A DNA stretch of 64,000 nucleotides from Prochlorococcus marinus str. MIT 9201 (GTDB lineage Bacteria; Cyanobacteriota; Cyanobacteriia; PCC-6307; Cyanobiaceae): NCBI RefSeq assembly GCF_000759955.1, contig NZ_JNAL01000007.1:1-64000 (forward strand), in the 5' to 3' direction. The notes beneath the pieces were generated by a model. That model saw only the letters and a program-made list of their open reading frames with translations. It was not told the DNA's origin and ran no database searches. Of this stretch, positions 1-8,100 are shown in pieces. The number at the start of each line of letters is the position of its first letter. Within the stretch, counting starts at the first letter, position 1. The translations under genes and the position numbers were made by a program.

Positions 1-1
1 A

Positions 2-1525
2 CAGATAGGTAGCGATATAGATGGAGAAGCAGCTGAAGACTCTTTAGGTTACTCAGTCAGCATCTCTCCTGACGGAACTACAGTAGCTGTTGGTGCTGTT
101 TTCAACGACGACAATGGTTCTAATAGTGGCCATGTGCGTATTTATGAAAATAACAATGGAACCTGGACAAAAATTGGTGGAGACATAGATGGAGAAGCCT
201 CGAATGACTTCTCAGGGTTTTCAGTTAGCTTGTCATCAGATGGTTCTATCGTTGCTATTGGTGCTGCCTACAATGACGACAATGGTTCTAATAGTGGCCA
301 TGTTCGTATTTATAAAAATGAGAATGGAACCTGGACAAAAGTTGGAGATGATATTGAGGGAGAGGCTAGTGGTGACCAATCAGGTATCTCTGTAAGTCTT
401 TCTGCAGATGGATCTACTGTTGCCATCGGTGCCTCCCAAAATGATGAGAATGGTAATGCTAGTGGCCATGTTCGTGTTTTTCATAATGTAAGTGGTAGTT
501 GGACGCAGATTGCTTCTGACATTAATGGAGAAGCAGCGGGTGACCAATCAGGTATCTCAGTAAGTCTCTCTGCTGATGGATCTACTGTTGCAGTTGGTGC
601 TCATTTAAATGATGGAACGGGTACAAGTGCCGGTCATGTTCGTGTTTACGAAAGTACTGGCACAACAGGTCTCTCATTTACAACATTAGTTGATGGAATT
701 GTTGAGGGGGTCGAGTATACATCTTCATCTGGAATAACTGGTTTAACAACCAAAGAGGGTTACTTTAACTATTTATTTGGAGATGAAGTTAGTTTCAGTA
801 TTGGTAATGTTTCTTTGGGATCTGTTTCTTCAGAAGATTTAGCTTCTGGCAACATATTCTTACAAGATATCGCGGATGTTGAACGAACAAATCTAAACGA
901 TGAATATGTTGAAAATATGGCTGTATTCCTTCAGTCATTAGATGAAAATCATGATGCTAGCGATGGCATCACAATAACTGAAGAAACCAGAGATCTTCTC
1001 TCTAATGTTGATTTAGATCTAAGAACAGCTACGGAAGAGGATGTTAAAGATGTTATTAGGGAAGTTGGAGGAACCTATATCAATGAATCTCAAGCAATGA
1101 TGCACGTTCAAGATATGTTAATCAAATATACTGATCTAACAGATGATGACTTTGAAATTCATCAGCCTGATAATGACTTTTTAACTGAAGAGTTAAATAC
1201 TAATTTGAGTGACTATGATCCAATTACTGGGTTATATGATTCGGAGGATATTCTGCAAGAAAGTAATCCTGAAGATTCAATTATCTCTGAGGAAGTAGAT
1301 ATAATTACAAACTATTCTCCTGAGCTTCAAATTGAAGATGATGGAATTCAAGGAGATCAAATTACTCGTAAAATATTTGAGAAAACCCAAGATCTGGAAA
1401 TTTCATTAAAACGCGATATCGATGAATTTGATTTGATGAATGGACAGAATAATAGTGCAATTGATCCTCTTAATGAAGAACTTGTTATTTTAAGCGAGAG
1501 TGAGGCTGATCCAATAAATCTTTAA
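2..1525 (+). CDS. Repeat-rich surface/secreted protein with FG-GAP-like units, 5' truncated by window edge
   Basis: The frame is open from the first bases, so the true start lies outside the window. The N-terminal 220 or so residues are four near-identical 56-residue units with the pattern DI.GEA..D.SG.SVS.S.DGS.VA.GA..ND..G...GHVR.Y, which resembles FG-GAP/beta-propeller blades seen in bacterial surface proteins. After the repeats comes a module beginning VDGIVEGVEYT (G.TG.T..G.F.Y..G..V.F.IG..LG), then an acidic region with LQSLDE and DGITI, and a very acidic tail rich in E, D, S and N. No membrane anchor or RTX nonapeptides are visible in the part present. A secreted or cell-surface role is inferred from the repeat type; ligand and function are unknown. 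Confidence 0.8.
   Translation, partial: QIGSDIDGEAAEDSLGYSVSISPDGTTVAVGAVFNDDNGSNSGHVRIYENNNGTWTKIGGDIDGEASNDFSGFSVSLSSDGSIVAIGAAYNDDNGSNSGHVRIYKNENGTWTKVGDDIEGEASGDQSGISVSLSADGSTVAIGASQNDENGNASGHVRVFHNVSGSWTQIASDINGEAAGDQSGISVSLSADGSTVAVGAHLNDGTGTSAGHVRVYESTGTTGLSFTTLVDGIVEGVEYTSSSGITGLTTKEGYFNYLFGDEVSFSIGNVSLGSVSSEDLASGNIFLQDIADVERTNLNDEYVENMAVFLQSLDENHDASDGITITEETRDLLSNVDLDLRTATEEDVKDVIREVGGTYINESQAMMHVQDMLIKYTDLTDDDFEIHQPDNDFLTEELNTNLSDYDPITGLYDSEDILQESNPEDSIISEEVDIITNYSPELQIEDDGIQGDQITRKIFEKTQDLEISLKRDIDEFDLMNGQNNSAIDPLNEELVILSESEADPINL
5..676 (+). repeat. Four tandem 168-bp coding repeats
   Basis: Units begin at 5, 173, 341 and 509, exactly 168 bp apart, each encoding a 56-aa beta-propeller-like blade. 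Units 2-3 and 3-4 share long near-identical stretches (for example GDQSGISVSLSADGSTVA is present in both units 3 and 4). The array probably continues upstream of the window. Exact period and high identity suggest recent tandem duplication. Confidence 0.9.
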
Positions 1526-1533
1526 ATTCTTTT

Positions 1534-2400
1534 TTAATTAGATAAATTTGATGATTTAATTATTTCCCATGCTTCTGAGGCACTGTCTGCATATTCAAAA
1601 AGATTTAAGTGTTGATCAGAAATTAATCCCATATCCGCTAAATATTCAAAGTTAATTAACTTTTCCCAATATTCTTTTCCAAAAAGGATGATTGGTATTT
1701 TATTTTTCATCCCTGTTTGACGGAGTGTAAGTAGTTCAAATAATTCATCTAAAGTTCCAAAACCTCCAGGGAAAAAAACAGCTGCTAATGATCTCATCAC
1801 AAAATGGATCTTTCTTAATGCAAAATAATTAAATTTAAAGCAGAGCCCTGGAGTTATAAAAGCATTGGGGATTTGTTCATTAGGGAGACTGATATTCAAC
1901 CCTATAGACTTACAATTTGCTTCAAAAGCTCCTCTATTAGCAGCCTCCATAATTCCTGGACCTCCACCAGTTACTATCACATGAGAATTACAGGATTTAC
2001 TTTGATTATTAATTGAAGCAAGTTTAGAAAACTCTCTTGCGGATTGATAATAGTGACTCATTGATAGTAAATTTTCTAATCTATTTAACTTTCGTTTATG
2101 CAATACTGATGAAGGATTTTTTTTAATTAACTTTTTTATATCTTCAATTTTCTCTTTTGTTTTTGATTCCTCGGTAATACTTGCGCCACCAAAAATTATT
2201 ATGGTTGAAAGAATATTATTTTCTTCTAGTATTAAATCTGGTTTTGTAATTTCAAGCAGCATTCTGACTCCGCGCATTTCATTTCTGCTGAGCATATTAA
2301 TATCTTCATGAGCCAACTTGTATGTATCAGAATTAATAATCAAATTAAGATTTTTTGAATTATTAATTTCAGGTGAAAGCCTCTTTTTTGTTTTGTTCAT
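1534..2400 (-). CDS. LOG family / TIGR00730-type Rossmann nucleotide-binding protein
   Basis: About 288 aa with the LOG-family hallmarks: GGGPGIMEAANRGA near residue 150 and the catalytic-type PGGFGTLDELFE motif near residue 220. Many members are cytokinin-activating phosphoribohydrolases or nucleotide 5'-monophosphate hydrolases once mislabelled lysine decarboxylases. The N-terminal extension of about 100 residues before the Rossmann core is typical of the longer cyanobacterial form. I chose ATG at 2400, one base after the stop of the upstream gene; a TTG at 2409 is the alternative. It is probably co-transcribed with the cupin-like gene upstream. Substrate specificity is not readable from sequence. 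Confidence 0.85.
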   Translation of the reverse strand: MNKTKKRLSPEINNSKNLNLIINSDTYKLAHEDINMLSRNEMRGVRMLLEITKPDLILEENNILSTIIIFGGASITEESKTKEKIEDIKKLIKKNPSSVLHKRKLNRLENLLSMSHYYQSAREFSKLASINNQSKSCNSHVIVTGGGPGIMEAANRGAFEANCKSIGLNISLPNEQIPNAFITPGLCFKFNYFALRKIHFVMRSLAAVFFPGGFGTLDELFELLTLRQTGMKNKIPIILFGKEYWEKLINFEYLADMGLISDQHLNLFEYADSASEAWEIIKSSNLSN

Positions 2401-2401
2401 A

Positions 2402-2920
2402 TCAAACAAGGGTCTTTACTTTTCTTCCTAGTGGATTAAAACGGAATCTTTTAACTTGATTATTTTCATAAATCCAATAAACAGGTGGACTTTTTCTTGC
2501 CTTAATTAAACTTATTTTGTCTAATTTTTGTGGGATGAATTCTTTAGCTGGATCAAAAAATTTATCTCTTTTTGGTTGATTTAAAACAATACTACCTTCT
2601 TTCCCAGAGATTGATCTGTGATAAGTACCAATAGGAATTTCTAGTGCTCCCATTGATCTATTTAAATAAATCACATGATGGGGTTCATCCCATGAAGGAT
2701 TTATTAAAACAAATGTTCTTTCTCCATTAATAACTAAATTGTAATCAACTTGATGATTGTGAACGTAATATTGTTCATCTTTAAAATTATCTGGAGGAGA
2801 TATAGCCTCCCCTGAATGCATAACTACATCACAACCATTAGATGAATCTATACCTGCATCAAAAAATGTTACTTTTGGAGTCTCTCTGAAAATTGTTGTT
2901 GGCATGAATTTTAATTTCAT
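2402..2920 (-). CDS. Cupin-fold (RmlC-like) hypothetical protein
   Basis: 172 aa. The centre reads YYVHNHQVDYNLVINGE, then IPIGTYHRSISG further on. A His-rich strand followed by a G.Y.HR strand is the cupin two-motif pattern, so a small beta-barrel with a metal or sugar site is likely. Similarity to dTDP-sugar 3,5-epimerase-type cupins is possible, but no catalytic set is clear. It is the first gene of a two-gene minus-strand unit with the LOG-family gene. ATG start; no signal peptide. Confidence 0.6.
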   Translation of the reverse strand: MKLKFMPTTIFRETPKVTFFDAGIDSSNGCDVVMHSGEAISPPDNFKDEQYYVHNHQVDYNLVINGERTFVLINPSWDEPHHVIYLNRSMGALEIPIGTYHRSISGKEGSIVLNQPKRDKFFDPAKEFIPQKLDKISLIKARKSPPVYWIYENNQVKRFRFNPLGRKVKTLV

Positions 2921-2993
2921 AGTTCAACCTCTCATTAAAGAATTTATAAATATTTTTAGAATTTATAAGCTACGAAAAACGATTAATGAATAG

Positions 2994-3140
2994 TCAGTTA
3001 CAACAAACTAAACAATCTTCTTTAGTTGGGTAATCTTGACATTCTCTCTTAAAAGTTCCTTCTAAAACTTCTAATTTATTCACATAATCAAGATCTCGTA
3101 GATCTTTTTTGGGAACTGTAAATTGTGTTTGAAGTTTCAT
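2994..3140 (-). CDS. 48-aa hypothetical protein with Cys-rich C-terminus
   Basis: ATG preceded by a strong Shine-Dalgarno (GGAGGG, 5 nt spacing). The protein begins MKLQTQFTVPKKDL and ends ECQDYPTKEDCLVCCN, with four Cys in the last 16 residues. Soluble, no membrane span. Function unknown; Cys clustering suggests metal binding or a redox role (inference). Confidence 0.6.
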   Translation of the reverse strand: MKLQTQFTVPKKDLRDLDYVNKLEVLEGTFKRECQDYPTKEDCLVCCN

Positions 3141-3153
3141 TTTTCCCTCCTAA

Positions 3154-3255
3154 TTAAAACTGTTTTTTAAAGCCATCCCATGTTTGAGAAAATCTTAATC
3201 CTATATAAGAAACTAAAATCACCCAGAATAGAATCTCTATAGTTAAATTTGTCAT
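3154..3255 (-). CDS. 33-aa single-span membrane peptide (paralogue A)
   Basis: ATG with GGAGG 8 nt upstream. One hydrophobic segment, EILFWVILVSYIGLR, followed by a short polar tail ending GFKKQF. It has exactly the same length and pattern as the peptide at 16278-16379 (17 of 33 positions identical by eye), so the pair is a genuine small-protein family. Function unknown; size and topology resemble accessory subunits of thylakoid complexes, but I cannot assign it. Confidence 0.65.
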   Translation of the reverse strand: MTNLTIEILFWVILVSYIGLRFSQTWDGFKKQF

Positions 3256-3341
3256 CTGATTGTCCTCCTTTCTATCTGACTATGCTTTAGTACGGATGAT
3301 ATATAAAAATCAAGCGTAAGAATACTTAAAAAGATAAAGTA

Positions 3342-3494
3342 TTAATCGCAGAAAATTTTGCAATGGTTATTACTGGGATGCAATTCGCATTCATTATTCC
3401 AGTAAGTTTCAAGTTCTTTTGACTTAATATCGTATGAGAGATCTTTTGTATCCAAGTCCATTTCTTGGATAGTAAATGTGTCGTTTAGTGCCAT
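3342..3494 (-). CDS. 50-aa hypothetical protein
   Basis: I chose the internal ATG at 3494 (MALNDTFTIQEMDL) because AGAGGT lies about 8 nt upstream; an in-frame start at 3599 would add 35 residues. Acidic, soluble, ending NECELHPSNNHCKIFCD with three Cys and two His near the C-terminus. It lies in the same minus-strand group as the two small genes downstream. Function unknown. Confidence 0.55.
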   Translation of the reverse strand: MALNDTFTIQEMDLDTKDLSYDIKSKELETYWNNECELHPSNNHCKIFCD

Positions 3495-3867
3495 AAGACT
3501 TACCTCTTGACTACACTTATGTTCTAATTCATTTAAATAGTAAATCTCAAGTTTTATGTGTGCGGTTAGAGGAACAAAATTGTACGGATTAAGGATCAAA
3601 AAAGACTCTCAAAGTAAAAATAAATACCAGAAAAATATTTTTAATAGTTTTGATTTAATTTTAAAAAAAGTTTGGGTTAATTTTGAGTAAATTTTGGGTG
3701 AAAAAATTGAATCATTCAGATCCGAATTAACACTAAATATAGCTATTTTTAATTAGAAAAAACTTTTCTTCCAAGAATTTAAAAAATAATTGAATTTGGT
3801 AGGAAAAACTACATCATTTCAAAATTTCCTAAATAATTTGTAGATATAAAATCTTATTTACTTAATT

Positions 3868-3996
3868 ATGGAATTCGCTAAAAAATTTATGACCGAAAAA
3901 GCTGAAAAGCTTAACGGCAAAGCTGCAATGCTCGGAATGTTTGCTCTTTTTGGGGCTTACTATTTTACTGGTCAAATTTTGCCAGGTATTTTTTGA
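3868..3996 (+). CDS. hli: High-light-inducible protein (Hli/SCP), 42 aa
   Basis: The single Lhc-like helix motif E-K-x-NGKAAMLGMFALFGAYY is followed by the Prochlorococcus-type tail FTGQILPGIF. Glu and Asn of the helix are the expected chlorophyll ligands. Hli proteins sit in the thylakoid, bind chlorophyll and carotenoid, and protect photosystems and newly made pigment proteins under excess light. The gene is monocistronic with a terminator right after it (4019-4047). An opposite-strand open frame over this region is a shadow. Confidence 0.92.
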   Translation: MEFAKKFMTEKAEKLNGKAAMLGMFALFGAYYFTGQILPGIF

Positions 3997-4018
3997 AAAA
4001 GAACTCTTTTTGTTTTTT

Positions 4019-4047
4019 GGGGCTTGATAAGTCCCTTTTTTATTTTT
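4019..4047 (+). terminator. Rho-independent terminator after hli
   Basis: GGGGCTT-gat-AAGTCCC can form a 7-bp stem (one G-T pair) followed by TTTTTT, 22 nt after the hli stop. Its tail overlaps the end of the convergent small gene. Confidence 0.75.
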
Positions 4048-4210
4048 CTTTATTTGGATTCTTTTTTGTAGAATCCAAATCACATTTTTCTACGCATTCT
4101 TCTAGAGAATTTTCTGAAGAACTCTTTATTTCGCAACTACGAAGACAATCATAAAAAGCATACTTGGGATCTAATTCATTTTTGAATTGCTTATTTCTAA
4201 AAGTATTCAT
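4040..4210 (-). CDS. 56-aa twin CX3C small protein
   Basis: ATG at 4210 with GGGAG upstream. The core is Y-x-x-CLRSC, a 12-residue spacer, then EECVEKC: two CX3C motifs as in disulfide-stabilised helical hairpins. The tail is Lys/Asn-rich. The gene at 20612-20770 shows the same twin motif with an 8-residue spacer. It starts 2 nt after the stop of the gene at 4213-4320. Function unknown; metal or disulfide chemistry is inferred. Confidence 0.6.
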   Translation of the reverse strand: MNTFRNKQFKNELDPKYAFYDCLRSCEIKSSSENSLEECVEKCDLDSTKKNPNKEK

Positions 4211-4212
4211 AG

Positions 4213-4320
4213 TTAAACTCCCTTTGTTTTTTTTTCTAGTTGATTAATTAATTTGTCCAACCATAAAGTGTTATTAATCTTTTTTGTTTTTTTAAAGTAT
4301 TTCGTTTTGTATGTACTCAT
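4213..4320 (-). CDS. 35-aa basic hypothetical peptide
   Basis: ATG at 4320; very Lys-rich (MSTYKTKYFKKTKK) with a C-terminal helix WLDKLINQLEKKTKGV. It ends 2 nt before the twin CX3C gene starts, so the two are probably translated from one mRNA. No strong Shine-Dalgarno. Function unknown. Confidence 0.4.
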   Translation of the reverse strand: MSTYKTKYFKKTKKINNTLWLDKLINQLEKKTKGV

Positions 4321-4550
4321 GAAGTTAAACCTCAATCTGTCAGACTAACCTACATTTGATAATTAAAATACTCAAGAGCAAAAATACTGGTTATGAATAT
4401 AGTGAAATATTTTAAGAAGGTTTATTCAATAAACGATCTTAGCCTAAAAATCTATTTTCATTAGATACAAAAAGTAGGGTTTCAAGTTGACTCTTATTTA
4501 ATAAATTTATTTATTTGATTTATTAAGTAAACATATGCAAAATTAGTATT

Positions 4551-4979
4551 TTGTATTTAAATAAATTAAAACTTAAAAGCTTGGCATTTTATAAATTTTT
4601 GAGAATAAATAATCAACAAATACTTAGATTCATTTTATCTGGATTAATTGCGTCAATTATTAATTTTATTTCTTATAGATCTTTATATTTGCTTTTCAAT
4701 AATATATTATTTGCCTCTATATCAGGTTATTGCATAGGAATACTAATTTCTTTTATTTTTGGAAAATTATGGGTTTTTAAAAATAGTAATGGGCAACCTT
4801 TAGTAAAATCTTTTTCTTTATTTTGCTTGATCTACTTTTTGGGAGGAATAGAAATGTCATTAGTAATTTTATTTATAAATCAATTAATTGATAACTATAA
4901 AATCGCTTGGTTATTTGGCGCATTGATTGGATCAATAAATAATTACTTAGGATCTAAATACCTTTCATTTAAGAAATAA
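4551..4979 (+). CDS. GtrA-family membrane protein
   Basis: 142 aa with four predicted membrane helices (about residues 25-45, 50-75, 85-108, 115-135) and the family-like FILSGLIASIINFISYRSLY and KLWVFKNS segments. GtrA proteins are thought to flip polyprenyl-phosphate-linked sugars for surface glycan modification. TTG start at 4551, as no ATG fits. It stands next to a GT2 and a GT39 enzyme on the opposite strand, which completes a GtrA/GtrB/Gtr-transferase-like set. Confidence 0.8.
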   Translation: MYLNKLKLKSLAFYKFLRINNQQILRFILSGLIASIINFISYRSLYLLFNNILFASISGYCIGILISFIFGKLWVFKNSNGQPLVKSFSLFCLIYFLGGIEMSLVILFINQLIDNYKIAWLFGALIGSINNYLGSKYLSFKK

Positions 4980-5004
4980 ATTATATTTCACAAATAAATT
5001 ATTT

Positions 5005-6096
5005 TTAAATATCTGAAACTAAATAAATTAAACAGACTTTAAGAAGTTTTAAGCCATCAATCCATCTTGATATATTCGGAGCACCTGATTGTCTCGCATA
5101 GTACCTAACTGGATAATTGAGTATTTTAATGTTATTATTTGCAGCTTCAAAAATAATTGTAAAATCACCAAATGGATCAGATTTGGATTCCCAACTTCCA
5201 TTTTTTTTCATAAGATTAAAAAACTTCCTTGAAAATACTTTTGTTCCACATAGTGAATCAGATACCTGTTTATTAATTAGGATTGATATAAATATTGCAA
5301 AACATCTGTTACCAATATAATTTGCCCATCTCATTGCATTTTTCTCCATTGGAAAAGTAGTACGAGAGCAATTAATTAGTATATTTTCATTTTTATTTGA
5401 CTCCATTATTGCGGCAATACTGTCATCAATATCTACAGTAAAATCAGCATCTACTATTGCTAATGTTTCCCCTGAGGAAATATTGCAGCCCTCTACAACG
5501 GCATTCTTTTTACCTTTACCACTTTGCCTTAAGAGAAAAATTTTAAAAGAATCAGAGAACCTTTCTTTTAACTCTTCTAGCATAGAAAAAGTATTGTCTT
5601 TACTATTACCTTCGACAAAAATAATCTCAATTTTGTTAGACAATTTTTTGAATTTATTTAATGCTTTAATAAAAAGTTGCTTATTACCTTCTTCATTTCT
5701 TGCAGGAATAATTATTGAAATTAATTGCTCAGAATTCTTTTCAATGTATTTATAAAAAACTATCTCTAACTCATATGCTAGATGTTTGATGATTGGTAAT
5801 TTACGAAAAATGTTTTTTAATTTTTGTGGGATTTGGTGTGTTGGGATAGGGGTTAATTTTTTTGCTTTCCATCTAATGGATCTGTAGTTATAAATTTCTG
5901 CTAAAGATTCAATATCACATAATGTAATTCTTGGACTATTTGTGGTCTCCTTAAAAATTCTGGAATCTAACCTTAACCATCTTGATATTGGTTCCCAAGT
6001 ATTCCCTCTAACTTTAATAGAAATAAATTGGCCTTCATCTTTGAATAATTGGTGTAGTTGATTATTTGTTAAATTCCAAGTATTAAAAGACTGCAT
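5005..6096 (-). CDS. GT2 glycosyltransferase (polyprenyl-phosphate sugar transferase type) with N-terminal extension
   Basis: 363 aa. From about residue 125 the GT-A fold is clear: ISIIIPARNEEGNK, VEGNSKDNT, GKGKKNAVVEGC and the metal-binding IVDADFTVD, then SDSLCGTKVFSR. This matches dolichol/undecaprenyl-phosphate mannose or glucose synthase-like enzymes that make the lipid-linked donor for GT39 transferases. Residues 1-120 are not glycosyltransferase. They resemble the C-terminal end of the methyltransferase fused to GT2 in some cyanobacteria, with no SAM-binding motif left, so it may be a remnant (inference). It lies 40 bp from the GT39 gene and is probably co-transcribed with it. Confidence 0.82.
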   Translation of the reverse strand: MQSFNTWNLTNNQLHQLFKDEGQFISIKVRGNTWEPISRWLRLDSRIFKETTNSPRITLCDIESLAEIYNYRSIRWKAKKLTPIPTHQIPQKLKNIFRKLPIIKHLAYELEIVFYKYIEKNSEQLISIIIPARNEEGNKQLFIKALNKFKKLSNKIEIIFVEGNSKDNTFSMLEELKERFSDSFKIFLLRQSGKGKKNAVVEGCNISSGETLAIVDADFTVDIDDSIAAIMESNKNENILINCSRTTFPMEKNAMRWANYIGNRCFAIFISILINKQVSDSLCGTKVFSRKFFNLMKKNGSWESKSDPFGDFTIIFEAANNNIKILNYPVRYYARQSGAPNISRWIDGLKLLKVCLIYLVSDI

Positions 6097-6136
6097 TAAA
6101 CTATATAATTTCTATAAGAAATTTTATTATAGCTAA

Positions 6137-7690
6137 TCACTTTTTTAAAATTAATTTCCAAGGTTTTAAAGTATCATTTTCATATAAAATATCGTACGAC
6201 TTATCGTTTATTTCCTTATCCAAATAATTGCTAGACCACGCTAATTCACCTGGCATTAACTCACCAATATTATTAAACCCCTCTCCAAGATTAGGAGTTA
6301 ATATAGAAATTTTTATTATTTTTGAATGTGACTCTGTATTGGTTATTCCACTTTTATCAATTTTGATATTTTGATTTTTGACAATATCAAGGGAAGAAAC
6401 GTATTCCATTGTTTCTCTTAACTCTCTTGATCTATCAGTGAATAATCCTGATCCCAGTAGAAATGAAGTAAGTAGATAAGGACCAATTATCAGAATTATT
6501 AAAACATTTTTGAAATTAGTTTTATTATTTAGAAATGACCAACATAATCCAAACAAAATAAATCCTAAAAATAGATATGAATTTTCCTTAAAGTTAAGAC
6601 TAGTAACGTTATTAAATAAAAAATAGTATAAACAAGCGAAGGAAATTAAAAATAGTGGAATTATTCTTGAGGTTATAAAAATAAAAGTCGACTTGTAAAT
6701 TCTTGAGTTAAATAAATATTTGATACCTAAGAAACTATTTAGGGTCAATATTGAGGATATTTGCAGAGGGTAATATGGCGTTTTTGTAGAAAAAAGGCTT
6801 ATTGTAAGTATGAAAGTTAAAGGGAAAAAAGTAAGGATAAATTTCTGATCTTTATTGTCTGATTTATTAAAAATTATTCCAATTATTGAGAAAATACTCC
6901 ATGGCAAGAATGTTATTGGGATGTTCCAAAAATAATAATAGAAAGGATTGGAAAAGTTATTTTTATTTGAGAGATTTGTGAATTTCTCAAATAAATGGAA
7001 AATAATATTTTTATTTAAATATGGGTCTATAGATATACTCCAAATCAAATATGGAATAAAACCTATTAATAATCCCAACCAGAAAAATTTTGTGAGGAAT
7101 AATTTTTTTTTGATAAATAAATATGGCAATAAAGATATTAGAGGTGCAGCAACTAGAAAAGTTTTCATCATAAAAGCTAAACCAATCCAAATTCCAAAAA
7201 GTAAAATATATAGTTTGTTATCTCTGCTTTTGATTTTTACTAATGAAAATATCCCAATAGTTACTAAACTGGAAAAAATAATATCCTGAGTAGCTAAGTG
7301 GGAATAATCAAACCATAAATAAGTAGTAGAAAGTATGAGAGGAGATACAAGTGCATATTTTTTATCAATTAATTCTTCATGCAATTTATAAGTTATGAAT
7401 AACATTACTATCGCAGCTAAAGTCGTTGGTAAATATGCCCAAAATATATTTCTTCCAAAGATTTCTTGTGATTTTGCGATTAAAAACTGTAATCCTATAG
7501 TTCTATCCAATGTATAGTTGTCAAACCACAAAGGTACAGTCCAATTACCTTTATCTAGTATCCACCTTGCCTGAAGTGCGTAAAATCCCTCGTCATAAGC
7601 TATGTAACTTCTTTTGCCAAAATAAAAAATTACAGGAAAAAAAATAAATAGTTTTAAAAAAAATTTTAACTTAAAGATTATATTGATCAT
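6137..7690 (-). CDS. GT39/ArnT-like dolichyl/undecaprenyl-phosphate glycosyltransferase
   Basis: 517 aa with about 11-12 hydrophobic spans. The first loop carries YDEGFYALQARWIL, where Asp-Glu is the conserved catalytic region of PMT/ArnT enzymes, followed by W..P..L...... repeats. The C-terminal 90 residues are a soluble domain. The enzyme should transfer a sugar from a polyprenyl-phosphate donor to protein or lipid on the periplasmic side. Together with the adjacent GT2 (donor synthesis) and GtrA (flipping) this forms a surface-modification set. The acceptor is not known. Confidence 0.8.
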   Translation of the reverse strand: MINIIFKLKFFLKLFIFFPVIFYFGKRSYIAYDEGFYALQARWILDKGNWTVPLWFDNYTLDRTIGLQFLIAKSQEIFGRNIFWAYLPTTLAAIVMLFITYKLHEELIDKKYALVSPLILSTTYLWFDYSHLATQDIIFSSLVTIGIFSLVKIKSRDNKLYILLFGIWIGLAFMMKTFLVAAPLISLLPYLFIKKKLFLTKFFWLGLLIGFIPYLIWSISIDPYLNKNIIFHLFEKFTNLSNKNNFSNPFYYYFWNIPITFLPWSIFSIIGIIFNKSDNKDQKFILTFFPLTFILTISLFSTKTPYYPLQISSILTLNSFLGIKYLFNSRIYKSTFIFITSRIIPLFLISFACLYYFLFNNVTSLNFKENSYLFLGFILFGLCWSFLNNKTNFKNVLIILIIGPYLLTSFLLGSGLFTDRSRELRETMEYVSSLDIVKNQNIKIDKSGITNTESHSKIIKISILTPNLGEGFNNIGELMPGELAWSSNYLDKEINDKSYDILYENDTLKPWKLILKK

Positions 7691-7729
7691 TATTTCTTAA
7701 CTTATTTTATTTATTGATTTAATTGTAAT

Positions 7730-7972
7730 TTACCAAACTACTTTTGTTCGCCTCCAGCCTTGTTCTAAAAACTTTTTCCATTCCTCTCTTGCTTTATCTA
7801 TCTTCAGTTCTTCTCTTGTGGTCATAACTGGAGGTTGTTCTCCAAAAATTCCAGTAATTTTTCCAGAGTCAATGAACATATATTCAAAGAATTTATCTTT
7901 GTTATGCTTGTTTTTATGGAATCTTTTTACTTTTGACCTATTGGAGTTTATAAGCCAATATTCTTCACCCAT
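7730..7972 (-). CDS. DUF1651-like small protein
   Basis: 80 aa. Begins MGEEYWLINSNRSKVKRFH and ends with REEWKKFLEQGWRRTKVVW, the W..L...GW..T..W ending I associate with the picocyanobacterial DUF1651 family. Soluble, basic. Its ATG overlaps the stop of the gene at 7965-8090 by 8 nt (ATGGGTGA). Last gene of a five-gene overlapping chain. Function unknown. Confidence 0.65.
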   Translation of the reverse strand: MGEEYWLINSNRSKVKRFHKNKHNKDKFFEYMFIDSGKITGIFGEQPPVMTTREELKIDKAREEWKKFLEQGWRRTKVVW

Positions 7973-8090
7973 CTAATCTATCTGCATAATCTCTTAAAAC
8001 TTCAGCCATCTTTTTAGGTGGAATTTCAGTTTGATATTCTCTACATAAATCAAAAAATTTATCCAAGAAATCTTTCAAAGAAGAGGACAT
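7965..8090 (-). CDS. 41-aa hypothetical protein
   Basis: ATG at 8090; helical, starting MSSSLKDFLDKFFDLCREYQ and ending EVLRDYADRLDG. It overlaps the next gene by 8 nt, which points to translational coupling. No membrane span. Function unknown. Confidence 0.55.
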   Translation of the reverse strand: MSSSLKDFLDKFFDLCREYQTEIPPKKMAEVLRDYADRLDG

Positions 8091-8100
8091 GAAAATTTAA

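Noticed and set aside
3862-4083. Minus-strand open frame of 73 codons
   Set aside because: Covers the hli gene in antisense and has no ribosome site or family features.
4200-4215. Apparent frameshift at the start of the twin CX3C gene
   Set aside because: It came from miscounting an A-run; recounted from the listed blocks, the frame is intact from ATG at 4210.
5117-5755. Two plus-strand frames of 67 and 90 codons
   Set aside because: They lie inside the well-supported GT2 gene on the other strand.
6948-7289. 113-codon plus-strand frame
   Set aside because: Shadow of the GT39 transferase; composition is that of an antisense membrane protein.
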